DNA of 64,000 bases, from NCBI GenBank assembly GCA_038501625.1, contig JAZAYU010000088.1, positions 248,001-312,000 of the forward strand, in the 5' to 3' direction. The notes beneath the pieces were generated by a model. It was not told the DNA's origin. It searched no databases and was given only the letters and a program-made list of their open reading frames with translations. Every line of letters starts with the position of its first letter. Position 1 is the stretch's first letter. A program made the position numbers and the translations under genes. The stretch comes from Corbicula japonica (lineage: Eukaryota; Mollusca; Bivalvia; Venerida; Cyrenidae). Below are positions 44,891-56,461 of the stretch, in pieces.

Positions 44891-47520
44891 TGTGGTAAAT
44901 TTTATTGAATATCACATATGACTGGCAATGATGTGATTATGATATCTTGAAGAATATCAGCATGGATGAAAGATCCCTGGGTAGAGGGAAGTGGATATTG
45001 TCCACATAAGTTAAGCAATGTAGTAAAAACGTTTAATTAGACTAGATATCATAAAACATAGTCATAACCAATAAATGACCTAACATAACTTTTAGGCATT
45101 TATGTAAATTCTAACATCATCTCCTTTACTCTTTAGTCTATAAATCAGTTAAGATTATCAATATATGGTTGTTGTTTCGGTTTTTCTTTTATTAATTTAA
45201 AAGTAGTGTCATCTTAACCAAGGGCAGGTCAACAACTGTTGACAATATTTTCTGTTTAATCCACATTTCTACCCATTCAAAATCGCTCACAACAATAAAT
45301 GTGTTGCAAATACTCAGCCTTCTTATAAATCTTTCTCTGGCGAGTCTTGCTGAATTATGCCCCCTTCGAAGAAACGGGGGTATATTGCTTTGCACATGTC
45401 GGTCGGTCGGATCAATAACTAGACAACGCTTTCATCTATGGTCTCCAATTCAGTAGGGAGGTTTATGATCACCTGTAGAAGATCCCTATTGATTTTGAGG
45501 TCAGTAGGTCAAAGGTCAAGGTCACAGCCACCTTTGACACCAAAATTTCAATAACCAATAACTACGTAACAATTTAGCCATCGATCCTCCAATTTGGTAC
45601 TGAGGTTTTTCATCACATGCACAAATAGAAGATCCCTATTTATGTTGATATCAGTTGGTGAAAGGTCAAGGTGACCTTCAATACAAAAATCGTGTCTCAC
45701 CAATAACAAGACATTTATTTGGGTGATCAATAACAGCAGTTTACGATCCATTTGGCGTTTGGGGGCATATATGTTTTACAAACATCTCTTGTTTTCTTTT
45801 TTCTTCAAATTTAAAAACAACCAGTGGTTGAGATGGTAACCTGCTTTATAATCAGGACTTGACATGAAAATTTGCATACATGTTTATGAATATGACAATC
45901 AACATTAATTTAGGATATTTTACCAGAAGTAAGTCACCCTACTAAACAAAAGTAATTCTTATTATTATAACATTAACATAATAATTACTGGATGGCTGTT
46001 GGCAAATGTCGCACCCATTGTGAAGAAAGCAATGTTTACAAACAATTTTGACAGATATACACTACTTTGTTGTCACAAACAAGAATTACCAAAGAAGTGA
46101 CACATGTAGCAGGAACTAGGGTTTGCTCACTTATGTTAACATTGATGCTAAATATAAACAAGACTGCCTAGCTAGTGCTTTCCAAAGATGTGGGTAAGAC
46201 AAAATCTGACATTTGACCTGCAACTGTAACCTTGTCGTTTGAGAGGGGAACCTGGGGTTTGCTCATGATGCTCCGTCTCAATTTTAACATTCCTGCAAAA
46301 TATAAACAAGATTTCTCAGTGCATGTCAAAGTTATGGGCCGGACATGCTTTGAAAGAACCTTAGACCCTGTGACCTTGACCTTTAAGATGGGAACCAGGG
46401 GTTTACACGCACACAATCTTACTGAGTTTAACATAAATGCCAAATGTAAACAAGATTGCTCAGTGCATGTTAAAGTTATGGTCCAGATAAAAATCGACAA
46501 TACCTTTTACCCCTTACTGTGACCTTGACCTTGGAGATGGGTATCTGGGTTTTGCGCTCGATACTCCACCTCACTTATGTAGCATTCATGCCAAATATAA
46601 TCAAGATTGCTTGATGCATGTAAAAGTTATGGTCAGAACAAATCCAGATGAACAGACGCACACATGCACTAATGCACGCACATACAGTAAACCACCAATG
46701 TGACAACTAAGACGAGCTCACAGCAAGCGGGCTCAACAATAACATTAGTACAACACACTTTTTTATTTTATTCTTTATTATTATGTATTGCAACCAATTA
46801 TCATCAATAAATATCAGTTAACTTACAAAGCAATTACAAAATATTGCACTACATTTACGAGCATAACAAATTAAATGAACAACATTTCATTGGAAAGATG
46901 TGACATGGTTAAGAATTAGTCTAGGGTCACACAACTAAACTAACTGACATCAACCGTGTCTGGAGCCATTTAAATGGTCAAAGATCATATCAGACAAAAT
47001 CCTATTAAGAAAAATTCCAAAGTTTGATTCTTAATGCCTTTTGGTACACAAAATGATTACACCTTAGATCTTCAAAATTTTTACATTTTTTTTATTTTTG
47101 AAACCCTCAAAATGATACATGTATCTGAGTAAATATTGAGTTGCGCTCAAACTGGGACTAGGCGACAGTAATATGCATTTCCATTACCGACCATAAACAG
47201 ACTTGATCAAACCGAGCCTGCAATATGTGGAATATGTTGATTATGTTATGTTCTGTGGCTTTCAAATTCTGTTTTCATGTATTTAAACTAACACAGATTT
47301 ATTTAAACATTTCACATTCTTGGAAGTCTTCATTAAGTCTTCAGATTTTCTTTAATTACTCAATTTTCATCTGGTGTTGGCTGAAAACAAAATTTTCCAG
47401 TAATAAAGACTGTTGCAAACCCATTAAAAATGTAAATAAAAATATCTGCTTACAACTTTAGACAAATGTTTAACAGCTTCTGTAAAGTATCCGAATACAT
47501 TTAAATACTCATGATCTGTG
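44891..47520. other. Non-coding stretch rich in dispersed bivalve-type repeats
   Basis: Positions 45355-45780 carry 'tatgcccccttcgaagaaac', 'gtaggtcaaaggtcaaggtc' and similar phrases. Positions 46170-46650 hold three to four units of about 125 bp with 'ctgtgaccttgacctttaag', 'atgccaaatgtaaacaagat' and 'agtgcatgttaaagttatgg'. No gene recognised. Confidence 0.6.
46170..46650. repeat. Tandem repeat of about 125 bp, three to four diverged units
   Basis: Each unit runs from 'gtgaccttgacctt' through 'gggaaccaggggtttgc' and 'aaatataaacaagattgctc' to 'catgttaaagttatgg'. The units are diverged by 15-25 percent. Confidence 0.7.
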
Positions 47521-47665
47521 CCCAAGGTTATAAAACTGAGCATGGAAACCAGTCTCAAATCTCAAGCATGTGATTGTCTGAAATGGCGACCAGTCGCCAT
47601 TTCATCCAATCTGATGCTTGAGATTTGAGACTGGTTTCCAAACTCAGTTTTATAACCTTCAGCCC
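47521..47665. mobile_element. Palindromic MITE, family A
   Basis: cccaaggttataaaactgag to ctcagttttataaccttcag. Both CCAAT motifs are damaged (gtgattgtct and tccaatctg). Confidence 0.9.
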
Positions 47666-47673
47666 AGGTTACA

Positions 47674-47800
47674 AGGTTATAAAACTGAGAATAGAGACCT
47701 GTCTCAAATATCAGCAATCTTATTGGTTCAAAGTGAGCATATTCTAAGAACTGACCAATGGAAAGCATGAACTCTGAGACTAGTTTCCTTACTCTGGACC
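47674..47800. mobile_element. Diverged or partial family A MITE
   Basis: aaggttataaaactgagaat and gagacctgtctcaaat match the left arm of family A. The right half is only faintly inverted (ctctgagactagtttcc). It directly follows the copy at 47521-47665. Confidence 0.6.
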
Positions 47801-48330
47801 AGATCTGCCAAGTCTTTCTCATTAAAGCATCCTAAATAAATGCTCTCTTCCTAGTTCTTTAATTAAATCCTATATTTTGTTTAAATGTTGTCTCTGACTT
47901 TCTGATCCTTCCAGACCGGTCCTCTCACAGCTCTTGCTATGATCCTTCCAGACTGGTCCTCTCACAGCTCTTGCTATGGATATTACTAGGTAATAATTTA
48001 AAGTTCAACAGTTTTTGACCTATTTTATGCAAATAACAAAAATCGAAATTAAATGTTCGCATGTAATGTGTTGGTTACAAAATGGAAGACATTATTAAAG
48101 TAATATCATACTGTTACATTGAAGAAGTTTACAAGCAGCAAACACAAGGCAACATGATTATATGGCATACCTGGGACAAAACTGCACCACTAAAAAACAA
48201 GTACAATATACTAAAGTACTTTTTGTTTGGGTGTAGGGTGGGTTGTGTATCCATTTAAATTTAATACTGCGACCTGAAATTCAGACATTTGTCAAAGTAT
48301 AAACCTCAGATCAGCCCACTATGAACAGTT

Positions 48331-48574
48331 TGTTAACCCTTTCCTGGATATATACGCATTTTTACACATGTGCGACCAGTGTAGATCCAGATCAGCCGGC
48401 ACATCCGTGCCGTCTGATCAGGATCTGCACTGGTTGCATTTTGGTCAGGAACAACCTAATGAATCAAAAAGCGAACGGTTTAGATCCTGATCAGCCGGCA
48501 CGGATGTGCCAGCTGATCTGGATCTAAACTGTTCGCCCTAGCAATAAAGGTGTGTCTGTACAGGAAAGGGTTCA
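48331..48574. mobile_element. piggyBac-like MITE, copy 1
   Basis: Ends CCCTTTCCTG and CAGGAAAGGG are inverted, with TTAA on the left and ttca on the right (a decayed TTAA target). The interior has two hairpins built on gatccagatcagccggcac and gatctgcactggttgc phrases. Same family as 49239-49462. piggyBac affiliation is from the TTAA target and CCC-type ends only. Confidence 0.7.
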
Positions 48575-49238
48575 AACCATGTATAGGATGTACAGTAATT
48601 CCATGAGTAAAGTGTTAAATAATGCCAGCAATGGTTATTTTCTACACTGATTGGACACAAGTTCTACCAGTTCTCTTAACTAGTATTAATTAAACATGCT
48701 AAATACATTTCAAACATTATAAACTTGACAGGATTTTAACAAGTGATGTAATTTTCTATCAATATTGCACAGATTTTAGTGACTAACTATACTGCTCAGA
48801 AAGTTTTATGTGGCAGTGTTGAATAGAAACAAAAAGCTGCTGCCCAATACACATTCAACATTGATAAGAATGAACTTATCAAATGACTCTACAATATCGC
48901 ATGTGCTTTTGTTTTAAACATTGACACTTTTTCAGGTTACTATCAATTTTATGAGCGGACACATGACCAGCACTCAACTAATTCTAAAATGGAAATCTTA
49001 GCTTGGCATATATGTTTAAGTATCTGAAAAATGTATTTCAGTATTTCCTTTCAAAAGACTGAAATATTGGAGCAAGTGCATGATGTCAAGTACAGGTCTT
49101 TAATAAAAAGAAGTATATTAATAATGTGCTTAGTGTTCACCACAATTTTCCATCCAATCACTGAGCCAGAAATTCAAATATTCTGTGCCTCTTATCTGTT
49201 CAAACAACAGGCTTCAACCACTTAATTATTTAGTGTTT
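48575..49238. other. Non-coding stretch between two MITE copies
   Basis: AT-rich, no repeat or exon recognised. Confidence 0.4.
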
Positions 49239-49462
49239 GTTAACCCTTTCCTGGATATATACGGATTTTTTACGCATGTGCGACCAGTGTAGATCCACAT
49301 CTGATCAGGATCTGCACTGGTTGCATTTTGGTCAGAAATAACCTAATGAATCAAAAAGCGAACGGTTTAGATCCTGATCAGCCGGCACGGATTTGCCGGC
49401 TGATCTGGATCTAAACTGTTCGCCCTAGCAATAAAGGTGTATCTATACAGGAAAGGGTTAAG
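49239..49462. mobile_element. piggyBac-like MITE, copy 2 with intact TTAA flanks
   Basis: TTAA|CCCTTTCCTG on the left and CAGGAAAGGG|TTAA on the right, so both target copies are preserved. It is about 20 bp shorter than copy 1 because part of the first internal hairpin arm is missing near 49295-49305. Confidence 0.75.
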
Positions 49463-50491
49463 TAATGAATATTCATAATTTTATGCCCTTATTGTCTGAT
49501 AGTTGTTAGGTAAAATTGTGGTAACCACTTTGCTATGCGTGGTTTCCTAAGAGTTTCTTAACTGTTAAATCTTCACTTACAGTCCAAAAGAAACGGTACC
49601 ACTTGTTTGCAAGGACATACAAAAAAGCACATTCGGATTGATCTATTTCCTTCGAGAGACCTTTTAACAGCATCATGCATGTGTACAAAAATCAATTTCA
49701 TCAACCCTGTACAAGCATAAGCAGAATTTAAATATATATGAAATCTTAGACAAACATATTTAAATTATTGAGTATATAGTTTGGTATCGTTTCTTTTGGA
49801 CACTAGTATATAACATAATTATGCAGTGGTCTATACAATATAAGCTCCTGTGTACACGTTTACAGATTAAAATAAAAACAATAATGGAAATTCCTGTTCT
49901 TTTGCTATTTTCCATCTGGGGCCCAAGATCATAAAACTGAGAATGAAGTCCAGTCTCAAACCTCAATCATCTGATTGGTAGAAATCTCCAAAAGCACACA
50001 TCAAAAGAAAGCAGTTAGAGACTGGTCTCCATTCAAGTAAGCTAGCACCAGAGAGATCCCTCTTTGTCTGTTTAGTCCTCCACTTCATAAGCTTGGCCAC
50101 TCAGTGAATCGAAGGTCAAGTCAGTGGTGTTGGTTGCAGGAACTGCTACTGCTACTGCTAAACAAGACTACCCTGCTCTCCACCGATTTAATGTTTGTTT
50201 TAGTTTAAATGACTTTCTTTGTTCTAATGAATATCACTTTTTGATTATTCCAATTTAGTTTTGCTACAACTGCAAAAAGCTCAGCTAGGTCTACAGTTGT
50301 GGCAATTTATCTTTTAGTCTGTTTATGGTATATTAGGATGCCTTTATAAACAGTGTAGACCAAGAATCTAGATCTTTGCAGTTTGATCAGGGTCTTTCTC
50401 TTCTGATCCTTTCCCACTCATGTCAAGTTTTACATGTTGAGTGGGGTAAAGACTTCAACAGTTTGAATGTATGGAATATATATGGAATATA
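49463..50491. other. Region 3' of the kinesin gene
   Basis: Contains one diverged family A MITE (49919-50037). The 3' UTR of the kinesin gene should lie at the right end, but no clear AATAAA was found on the minus strand. No other gene recognised. Confidence 0.4.
49919..50037. mobile_element. Family A MITE, diverged, centre replaced
   Basis: ggcccaagatcataaaactg and ccagtctcaaacctcaatca on the left, gagactggtctccattc on the right. The central palindrome is degraded. Confidence 0.7.
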
Positions 50492-50817
50492 TCAGCTATC
50501 ATCTGGTTTGAATTTTGTCAGAGCTTTCACTGGTGATGGGAGAAGGCGTTTGTTACGTGGAGTCAATACACTAGTGGCTCGCTCAACCTCCAGAACCTTT
50601 TGAACACTTTCACTTAATGTCAGAACAGATTGTTTCACATCTTGTGTAGCAACTTCTAGCTGGACCGCTGTCTCTGACAACAGGTCCTGGTTGTCACTAC
50701 TGTTCCCCTGGTCCACAGTTTTACAGCAGTCTTGTTTGGTCAGTTCACAGAGATTTTGGGAGTAAGTTTTGATGAGATCTGCACATTTTACAAGTTTCCT
50801 CATATCATTGTCTTTAC
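50492..50817 (-). CDS. KIF14-like: KIF14-like kinesin-3, last exon (C-terminus)
   Basis: Last of 13 exons that join without a break into the C-terminal 656 residues of a kinesin-3 of KIF14 type. Identification rests on three things. First, the segment EANKISQYLKKNT...WSLNKFEEKLIQMRDLYQ is typical of kinesin-3 proteins. Second, an acidic EDEVFNDLEDQW segment follows. Third, GGHIVRFMQGCEGDIDSLI closely follows the KIF14 tail region as I remember it. KIF14 acts at the central spindle and midbody in cytokinesis, with PRC1 and citron kinase as partners in vertebrates. This exon opens after acceptor gtatcttacag with one partial codon, has heptad-like leucines and ends ALTKFKPDDS before the stop at 50492-50494. 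The N-terminal motor and FHA domain would lie beyond the right edge. Confidence 0.72.
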
Positions 50818-52655
50818 CTGTAAGATACGAGGCAGCATAAATTAAAAAAAAATTCCAGCAGTCTTCGATAACATTCTACCAGTGCAACATATTCAAGAAG
50901 CAGGACAGTGAACAGTTATTTGAGCATATTTATCATTTGTTTATTGTTTTTTTTACTTTGCTGGAAAAGAAGTTACTGGAAAAGGAATGTTTGCTTGTAG
51001 ATTGTGTTAACATGTGATATGAAAATTTAAAACAACCCAAGTAAGAGCAGTGATATCCCACAAAGATGTACAGCACTGATATCCCACCAACATGATGATA
51101 CACACACTGTACAGCAGTGATATCCCGCCAACATGATGATACACACACTGTACAGCAGTGATATCCCGCCAACATGATGATACACACACTGTACAGCAGT
51201 GATATCCCGCCAACATGATGATACACACACTGTACAGCAGTGATATCCCGCCAACATGATGATACACACACTGTACAGCAGTGATATCCCGCCAACATGA
51301 TGATACACACACTGTACAGCAGTGATATCCCGCCAACATGATGATACACACACTGTACAGCAGTGATATCCCGCCAACATGATGATACACACACTGTACA
51401 GCAGTGATATCCCGCCAACATGATGATACACACACTACAGCAGTGATATCCCGCCAACATGATGATACACACACTGTACAGCAGTGATATCCCGCCAACA
51501 TGATGATACACACACTGTACAGCAGTGATATCCCGCCAACATGATGATACACACACTGTACAGCAGTGATATCCCGCCAACATGATGATACACACACTAC
51601 AGCAGTGATATCCCGCCAACATGATGATACACACACTGTACAGCAGTGATATCCCGCCAACATGATGATACACACACTGTACAGCAGTGATATCCCGCCA
51701 ACATGATGATACACACACTACAGCAGTGATATCCCGCCAACATGATGATACACACACTGTACAGCACTGACATCCCACCAACATGATGATACACACACTG
51801 TACAGCAGTGATATCCCGCCAACATGATGATACACACACTGTACAGCAGTGATATCCCGCCAACATGATGATACACACACTACAGCAGTGATATCCCCGC
51901 TAACATGATGATACACACACTGTACAGCAGTGATATCCCGCCAACATGATGATACACACACTACAGCAGTGATATCCCCGCCAACATGATGATACACACA
52001 CTGTACAGCAGTGATATCCCGCCAACATGATGATACACACACTACAGCAGTGATATCCCGCCAACATGATGATACACACACTACAGCAGTGATATCCCGC
52101 AAATATGTACAGCAGTGATATCCCGCGAACATGATGATACACACACTGTACAGCAGTGATATCCCGCCAACATGATGATACACACACTGTACAGCAGTGA
52201 TATCCCGCCAACATGATGATACACACACTACAGCAGTGATATCCCGCCAACATGTACAGCAGTGATATCCCGCCAACATGTACAGCAGTGATATCCCGCC
52301 AACATGATGATACACACACTTTACAGCAGTGATATCCCGCCAACATGATGATACACACACTGTACAGCAGTCATGATGATACACACACTCTACAGCAGTG
52401 ATATCCCGCCAACATGATGATACACACACTACAGCAGTGATATCCCGCCAACATGTACAGCAGTGATATCCTGCCAACATGATGATACACACACTTTACA
52501 GCAGTGATATCTTGCCAATGGTGGGATTTATGAATGTGTAAAATGTCAAATTAGGTACTTGTAAAATAAAGGCACATTGACAGGTCACATTATTGAGCTT
52601 GCGACAAAGTTTACACATGGCTTAACCTCACAAATGATTATGTCTAACAACTCAC
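50818..52655 (-). other. Kinesin gene intron filled by a minisatellite
   Basis: 1.84-kb intron with donor gtgag at 52651-52655 and acceptor cag at 50818-50820. About 80 percent of it is the 41-bp minisatellite. Confidence 0.8.
51060..52515. repeat. 41-bp minisatellite, about 36 copies
   Basis: Unit tgtacagcagtgatatcccg followed by ccaacatgatgatacacacac. A recurrent 39-bp variant lacks the tg/gt before acagcag, and a few shortened units occur near 52095, 52245, 52275, 52370 and 52450. Most units are identical, so the array is young or homogenised. All minus frames are open because 41 is not a multiple of three and the unit lacks stops. The 519-codon frame is an artefact. Confidence 0.95.
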
Positions 52656-52812
52656 CTTCTACAAGAGGTTCTGCATGTTGTATCAGCAAGCCAACACCGT
52701 CTACGAGAGCACTCACATGAGATATGAGGGTCTCACATCGTGTGTAGTCACCGGTACAGTATGGTGCTGAACACCTCACGGACTTGTCCACATTACTGAT
52801 GTCTAACTCAAC
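52656..52812 (-). CDS. KIF14-like: KIF14-like kinesin-3, exon 12 of 13 in window
   Basis: 157 nt after acceptor ttatttccccag, starting VELDISNVDK and ending VE plus one base at donor gtgagt. Two Cys pairs (RCSAPYCTGDYTRCE) occur but no known metal motif is claimed. Helical tail region. Confidence 0.7.
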
Positions 52813-52959
52813 CTGGGGAAATAACTAAACATATCAGCAAACAAAGCTTATCTCATCAGCAAAAGGTAAGTCCTTAAACCTATCCATGGGTGAATGTTAA
52901 AATCTCTTAAAATCCTTAAAATCTGTCATATATTGGGAAAGTAAAGACAAGAGGGTCCA

Positions 52960-53330
52960 TAGGACCCTGGGTCGGTCACTTGTCAACAACTGCTCAATGG
53001 TTGCAAGAGTTGTGTGCAAGTTTGGTAAAATCAAGTAAAAAAATAAAGCTGCTTTTGTGGAGAAAAAGTCAAAATAGCTTACTTTGGCTCTTTCAAGGGC
53101 CATAACTCTGGAACCCATAATGGAGTCTAGCTGATTCAAGAAAGGAACCGAGATCTTATAGTAGCCCAAGTATTGTACAAGTCTTATTAAATTCAAATAA
53201 AAAATAAAGCTGCTATTGTGCAGACAAGGTCTAAAAAGGTAATTTTTGCACTTTCAGGGGCCATAACTCTGGAACCCATAATGCAATTTGGCAATTTCAA
53301 GAAACTAGATCTTATGGTAACGAAAGTGAA
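52960..53330. repeat. Repeat of about 160 bp, two copies
   Basis: aaaaaataaagctgct, gggccataactctggaaccc and ataatg...caagaaa landmarks occur twice, about 165 bp apart. A common-looking bivalve dispersed repeat. Confidence 0.75.
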
Positions 53331-53900
53331 GATCAGACCAAAATTAAGACCACGAGTGTGCAGACAAGCTTTTATTATAACTTGACCTAGTGACCTAGTT
53401 TTCAAGGTCACATGACCCAGTTTCGAACTTGACCTAGATATCATTGATAAACATTCTGACCAAGCTTGAAGAAGATCTGCCCAAAACTGAGATCGCTTGA
53501 GTGCACACAAGCTTTTTCTATAATTCGATCTAGTGACCTAGTTTTCAAGGTCACATGATCCAGTTACGAATATGACCTAGATATCATTGAGATAAACATT
53601 CTGACCAAGTTTGAAGAAGATCGGACTAAAATTAAGACTGTTAAGAGTGCAGACAAGCTTTTTCTATAATTTGACCTTGTGACCTAATTTTCAAGGTCAG
53701 TTGACCAACTTTCAAACTTGACCTAGATATCATTGAGATAAACATTTTGACCAAGTTTGAAGAAGATCGGACCAAAATTAAGGCCGCTAGAGTGTGGACA
53801 AGCTTTTTCCATAATTTAACCTATTGACCTAGATTTCAAGGTCACATGACCCAGTTTCGAACTTGACCTAGATATTATTGAGATAAAAATTCTGACTATG
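53331..53900. repeat. Tandem repeat of about 140 bp, four copies, with nuclear-receptor-type half sites
   Basis: Each unit has gtgcagacaagctttttcta, ttttcaaggtcacatgaccc, ttgacctagatatcattgag and ctgaccaagtttgaagaaga. Three of four copies keep aggtca-ca-tga, an inverted pair of AGGTCA-type half sites spaced by two bases. Confidence 0.85.
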
Positions 53901-54182
53901 TGACAGGTGAGCTAAAAATAAACCATTGTTAGACACACAGAATCCTGAATTTCAGGAATAATCCTTAAATTTTTTTAACCATGATTATCTCTTTTATAAA
54001 TAAAGTTGACCATTTCTGTGGTTCAGTGCAAACAGAAATTCTTTTAACAGAGCAGTTTTGTGATGAATCGTCAATACATAAATAACAGAAATGCTATCTT
54101 ACTATCAAGTCGCTTAGTGCTGTAAGTGATCTCCTACTCCTAGTATAGCGCTATTATTCTGACATCTTGTAAACAGTTTGAT

Positions 54183-55260
54183 ATGAAATTAAGACTAGAT
54201 GGGTGTTCAGTTGAACACTTGTGTCGCCCTCTAGTGCTATGTCGGTATAAAAATGCAAGTACAAAAAGGGACATAACTCCATCAAATAAGACGCTGACCT
54301 CAAGAATTTGGCATCATCATGAGTGTGTTGTCATAAGCAATATAATTTTAAAGTTTGATGTAAAAATATTAAGAAATGACAAAGTTATAGCCAACATTAA
54401 GTTTTCGTGTAAAAATCCAAGTACAAAAGGGGGCATTACTATATCAAATGTGACCGTGAGCTTGAGAATTTGGCATCATCTCAAGCGTGTTGTCATTAGC
54501 AATATAATTGGAAAGTTTGATGAATAAATATTAAGAAATGGCAAAGATAGAGGCAACGTTAAGTTTTCGTGTATAAATCTAAGTACAAAAAGGGCATAAC
54601 TCATTAAAATGTGACCTTGACCTTGAGAATTTTGGACCACCCCAAGCGTGTTGTCATAAGCAATTTAATTTAAAAGTTTGATGAAGAAATATTAACAAAT
54701 GGCAAAGTTATAAGCAACGTTAAGTTTTCGTGACAGACGGACGGATGGACAGACGGACAAAGTGGTTGCTATGTATCACCGTTTTGTCATAAGCAATAGC
54801 ATTTTAAAGTTTGATGAAATATTAAGAAATGGCAAAGTTAGAGGCAACGTTAAGTTTTCGTGTATAAATCTAAGTACAAAAAGGGGCATAACTCCATAAA
54901 ATGTGACCTTGACCTTGAGAATTTGGCATCATCTCGAGCGTGTTGTCATAAGCAATATAATTGGAAAGTTTGATGAAGAAATATTAAGAAATCGCAAAGA
55001 TAGAGGCAACGTTAAGTTTTCGAGTATAAATCTAAGTACAAAAAGGGGCACAACTCAATAAAATGTGACCTTGACCTTGAGAATTTGGGATCATCTCGAG
55101 CGTGTTGTCATTAGCAATATAATTTGAAAGTTTGATGAAGAAATATTAACAAATGGTAAAGTTATAAGCAACGTTAAGTTTTTGTGACGGACCGACAGAC
55201 GAACCGAGGGACGGACGGATGGACGGACGGACAAAGCCGTCCCTATGTATCGCCGTTTCT
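54183..55260. repeat. Tandem repeat of about 170 bp, about six copies
   Basis: Units share aagtacaaaaaggggcataa, gtgaccttgaccttgagaat, catcatctcgagcgtgttgt and aggcaacgttaagttttcgt. Two units end in gacggacgg-rich sequence (54735 and 55190). A reading frame of 114 codons at the left is a by-product. Confidence 0.85.
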
Positions 55261-55396
55261 TCGAAAGGACGACACAAAAAAGATAACAAACTAATTTTGT
55301 ATTAAATGAATTACCCGCTGAGATTTAATTGTAACTACTGACTTTCCACTCATGATTTCTCTATACTGTACCATCAGTTGTGATAAGCCAGCTTAC

Positions 55397-55477
55397 CTGT
55401 AGCTGCTGACATTTCAAGATAAGATGTTTGCAGGAAGAGACACAAATCTCCACATTCTGTGGTATGTCCTCCAGGGC
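55397..55477 (-). CDS. KIF14-like: KIF14-like kinesin-3, exon 11 of 13 in window
   Basis: 81 nt, phase 0 on both sides, between acceptor gtatgttttcag and donor gtaagc. Reads ALEDIPQNVEICVSSCKHLI and seven more residues, ending QQLQ. Helical. Confidence 0.72.
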
Positions 55478-55818
55478 CTGAAAACATACTTTCATTTAAG
55501 ACACTTCATATAAAAATGTGTGTTTGGTAATATTCTGAAAATCAAAGTTATCAGTAGTTTTTGAAAGTTCTTATATTTATCTACCATTTTCAAAAAATTA
55601 ACTTGATTTTATAACAAAATTTGACAATATTTATATTGTTACTGCAAAATGCATAACTATGCTGTCTATTTTAATTGCTTCTTGTGAACATCAGGAAGTG
55701 TTGCTCAAACTACTTGCTTCTCTTTTTCTTTATCTTATAACTATGAAAAAATCTCCAGTGTAGCTATCGAAATAAAAGTTGAAAACATTTTTCCAATAAT
55801 GATTCTTTATAATATCAG

Positions 55819-56056
55819 GTCCCAAGGTTATAAAACTGAGTTTGGAAACCAGTCTCAAATCTCAAGCATCTGATTGGCTGAAATCATTTCAGCCAATCAG
55901 ATGCTTGAGATTTGAGACTGGTCGCCATTTCAAATGGCGACCAGTCTCAAATCTCAAGCATCTGATTGGCTGAAATGGCGACCAGTCGCCATTTGAGCCA
56001 ATCAGATGCTTGAGATTTGAGACTGGTTTCCATGCTCAGTTTTATAACCTTGGGCA
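55819..56056. mobile_element. Family A MITE, double palindrome with four arms
   Basis: Arms run forward, reverse, forward, reverse. Outer ends are cccaaggttataaaactgag and ctcagttttataaccttggg, and between them a second pair meets at gccatttcaaatggc. All four arms keep a perfect AGCCAATCAG or its complement. It looks like a MITE inserted into, or recombined with, another copy. Confidence 0.88.
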
Positions 56057-56461
56057 CTGGGCTTGTCATGAACTTTACCCAATATTTCAATGGAAAATGT
56101 TACACATATAAAAGTTGTAGCCTGACACTGGGCAAAGGATAAACCATCTTTTCTTCCAAACTTAGGTTCATTTACCCCAATTATGCTTTTTAATTTTAAG
56201 TGCTTGTCATAAACAGATAAAGATAAAAGTTACTAGAATGTTGGTCAATGAAGAGAAAACACCAAGCGATGGTTAATTAGTCTGCCATAATCTGGAGTTG
56301 CCACTGTGCAGGGAGATGAAAACCATGTTTTGTGAATCATCATTGAGAGCTAATTGTCAAGATGTAGAACAGAAACCTAAACAGAATTTTGGCAATTTTA
56401 CTGCAAAATCAAGTACCATTCCTACCCCTTGTAGAATGTTTCTTTGAAAGAAAATATAAAA

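Larger units (their letters stand above)
52813..55396 (-). other. 2.6-kb kinesin intron made of dispersed tandem repeats
   Basis: Three repeat blocks fill most of it: about 150-bp units at 52960-53330, about 140-bp units at 53331-53900, and about 170-bp units at 54183-55260. No further exon seen. Confidence 0.75.

Noticed and set aside
50933..52492. 519-codon open frame on the minus strand
   Set aside because: It reads straight through the 41-bp minisatellite. The peptide is only the repeat translated in rotating phase, and it lies in a kinesin intron.
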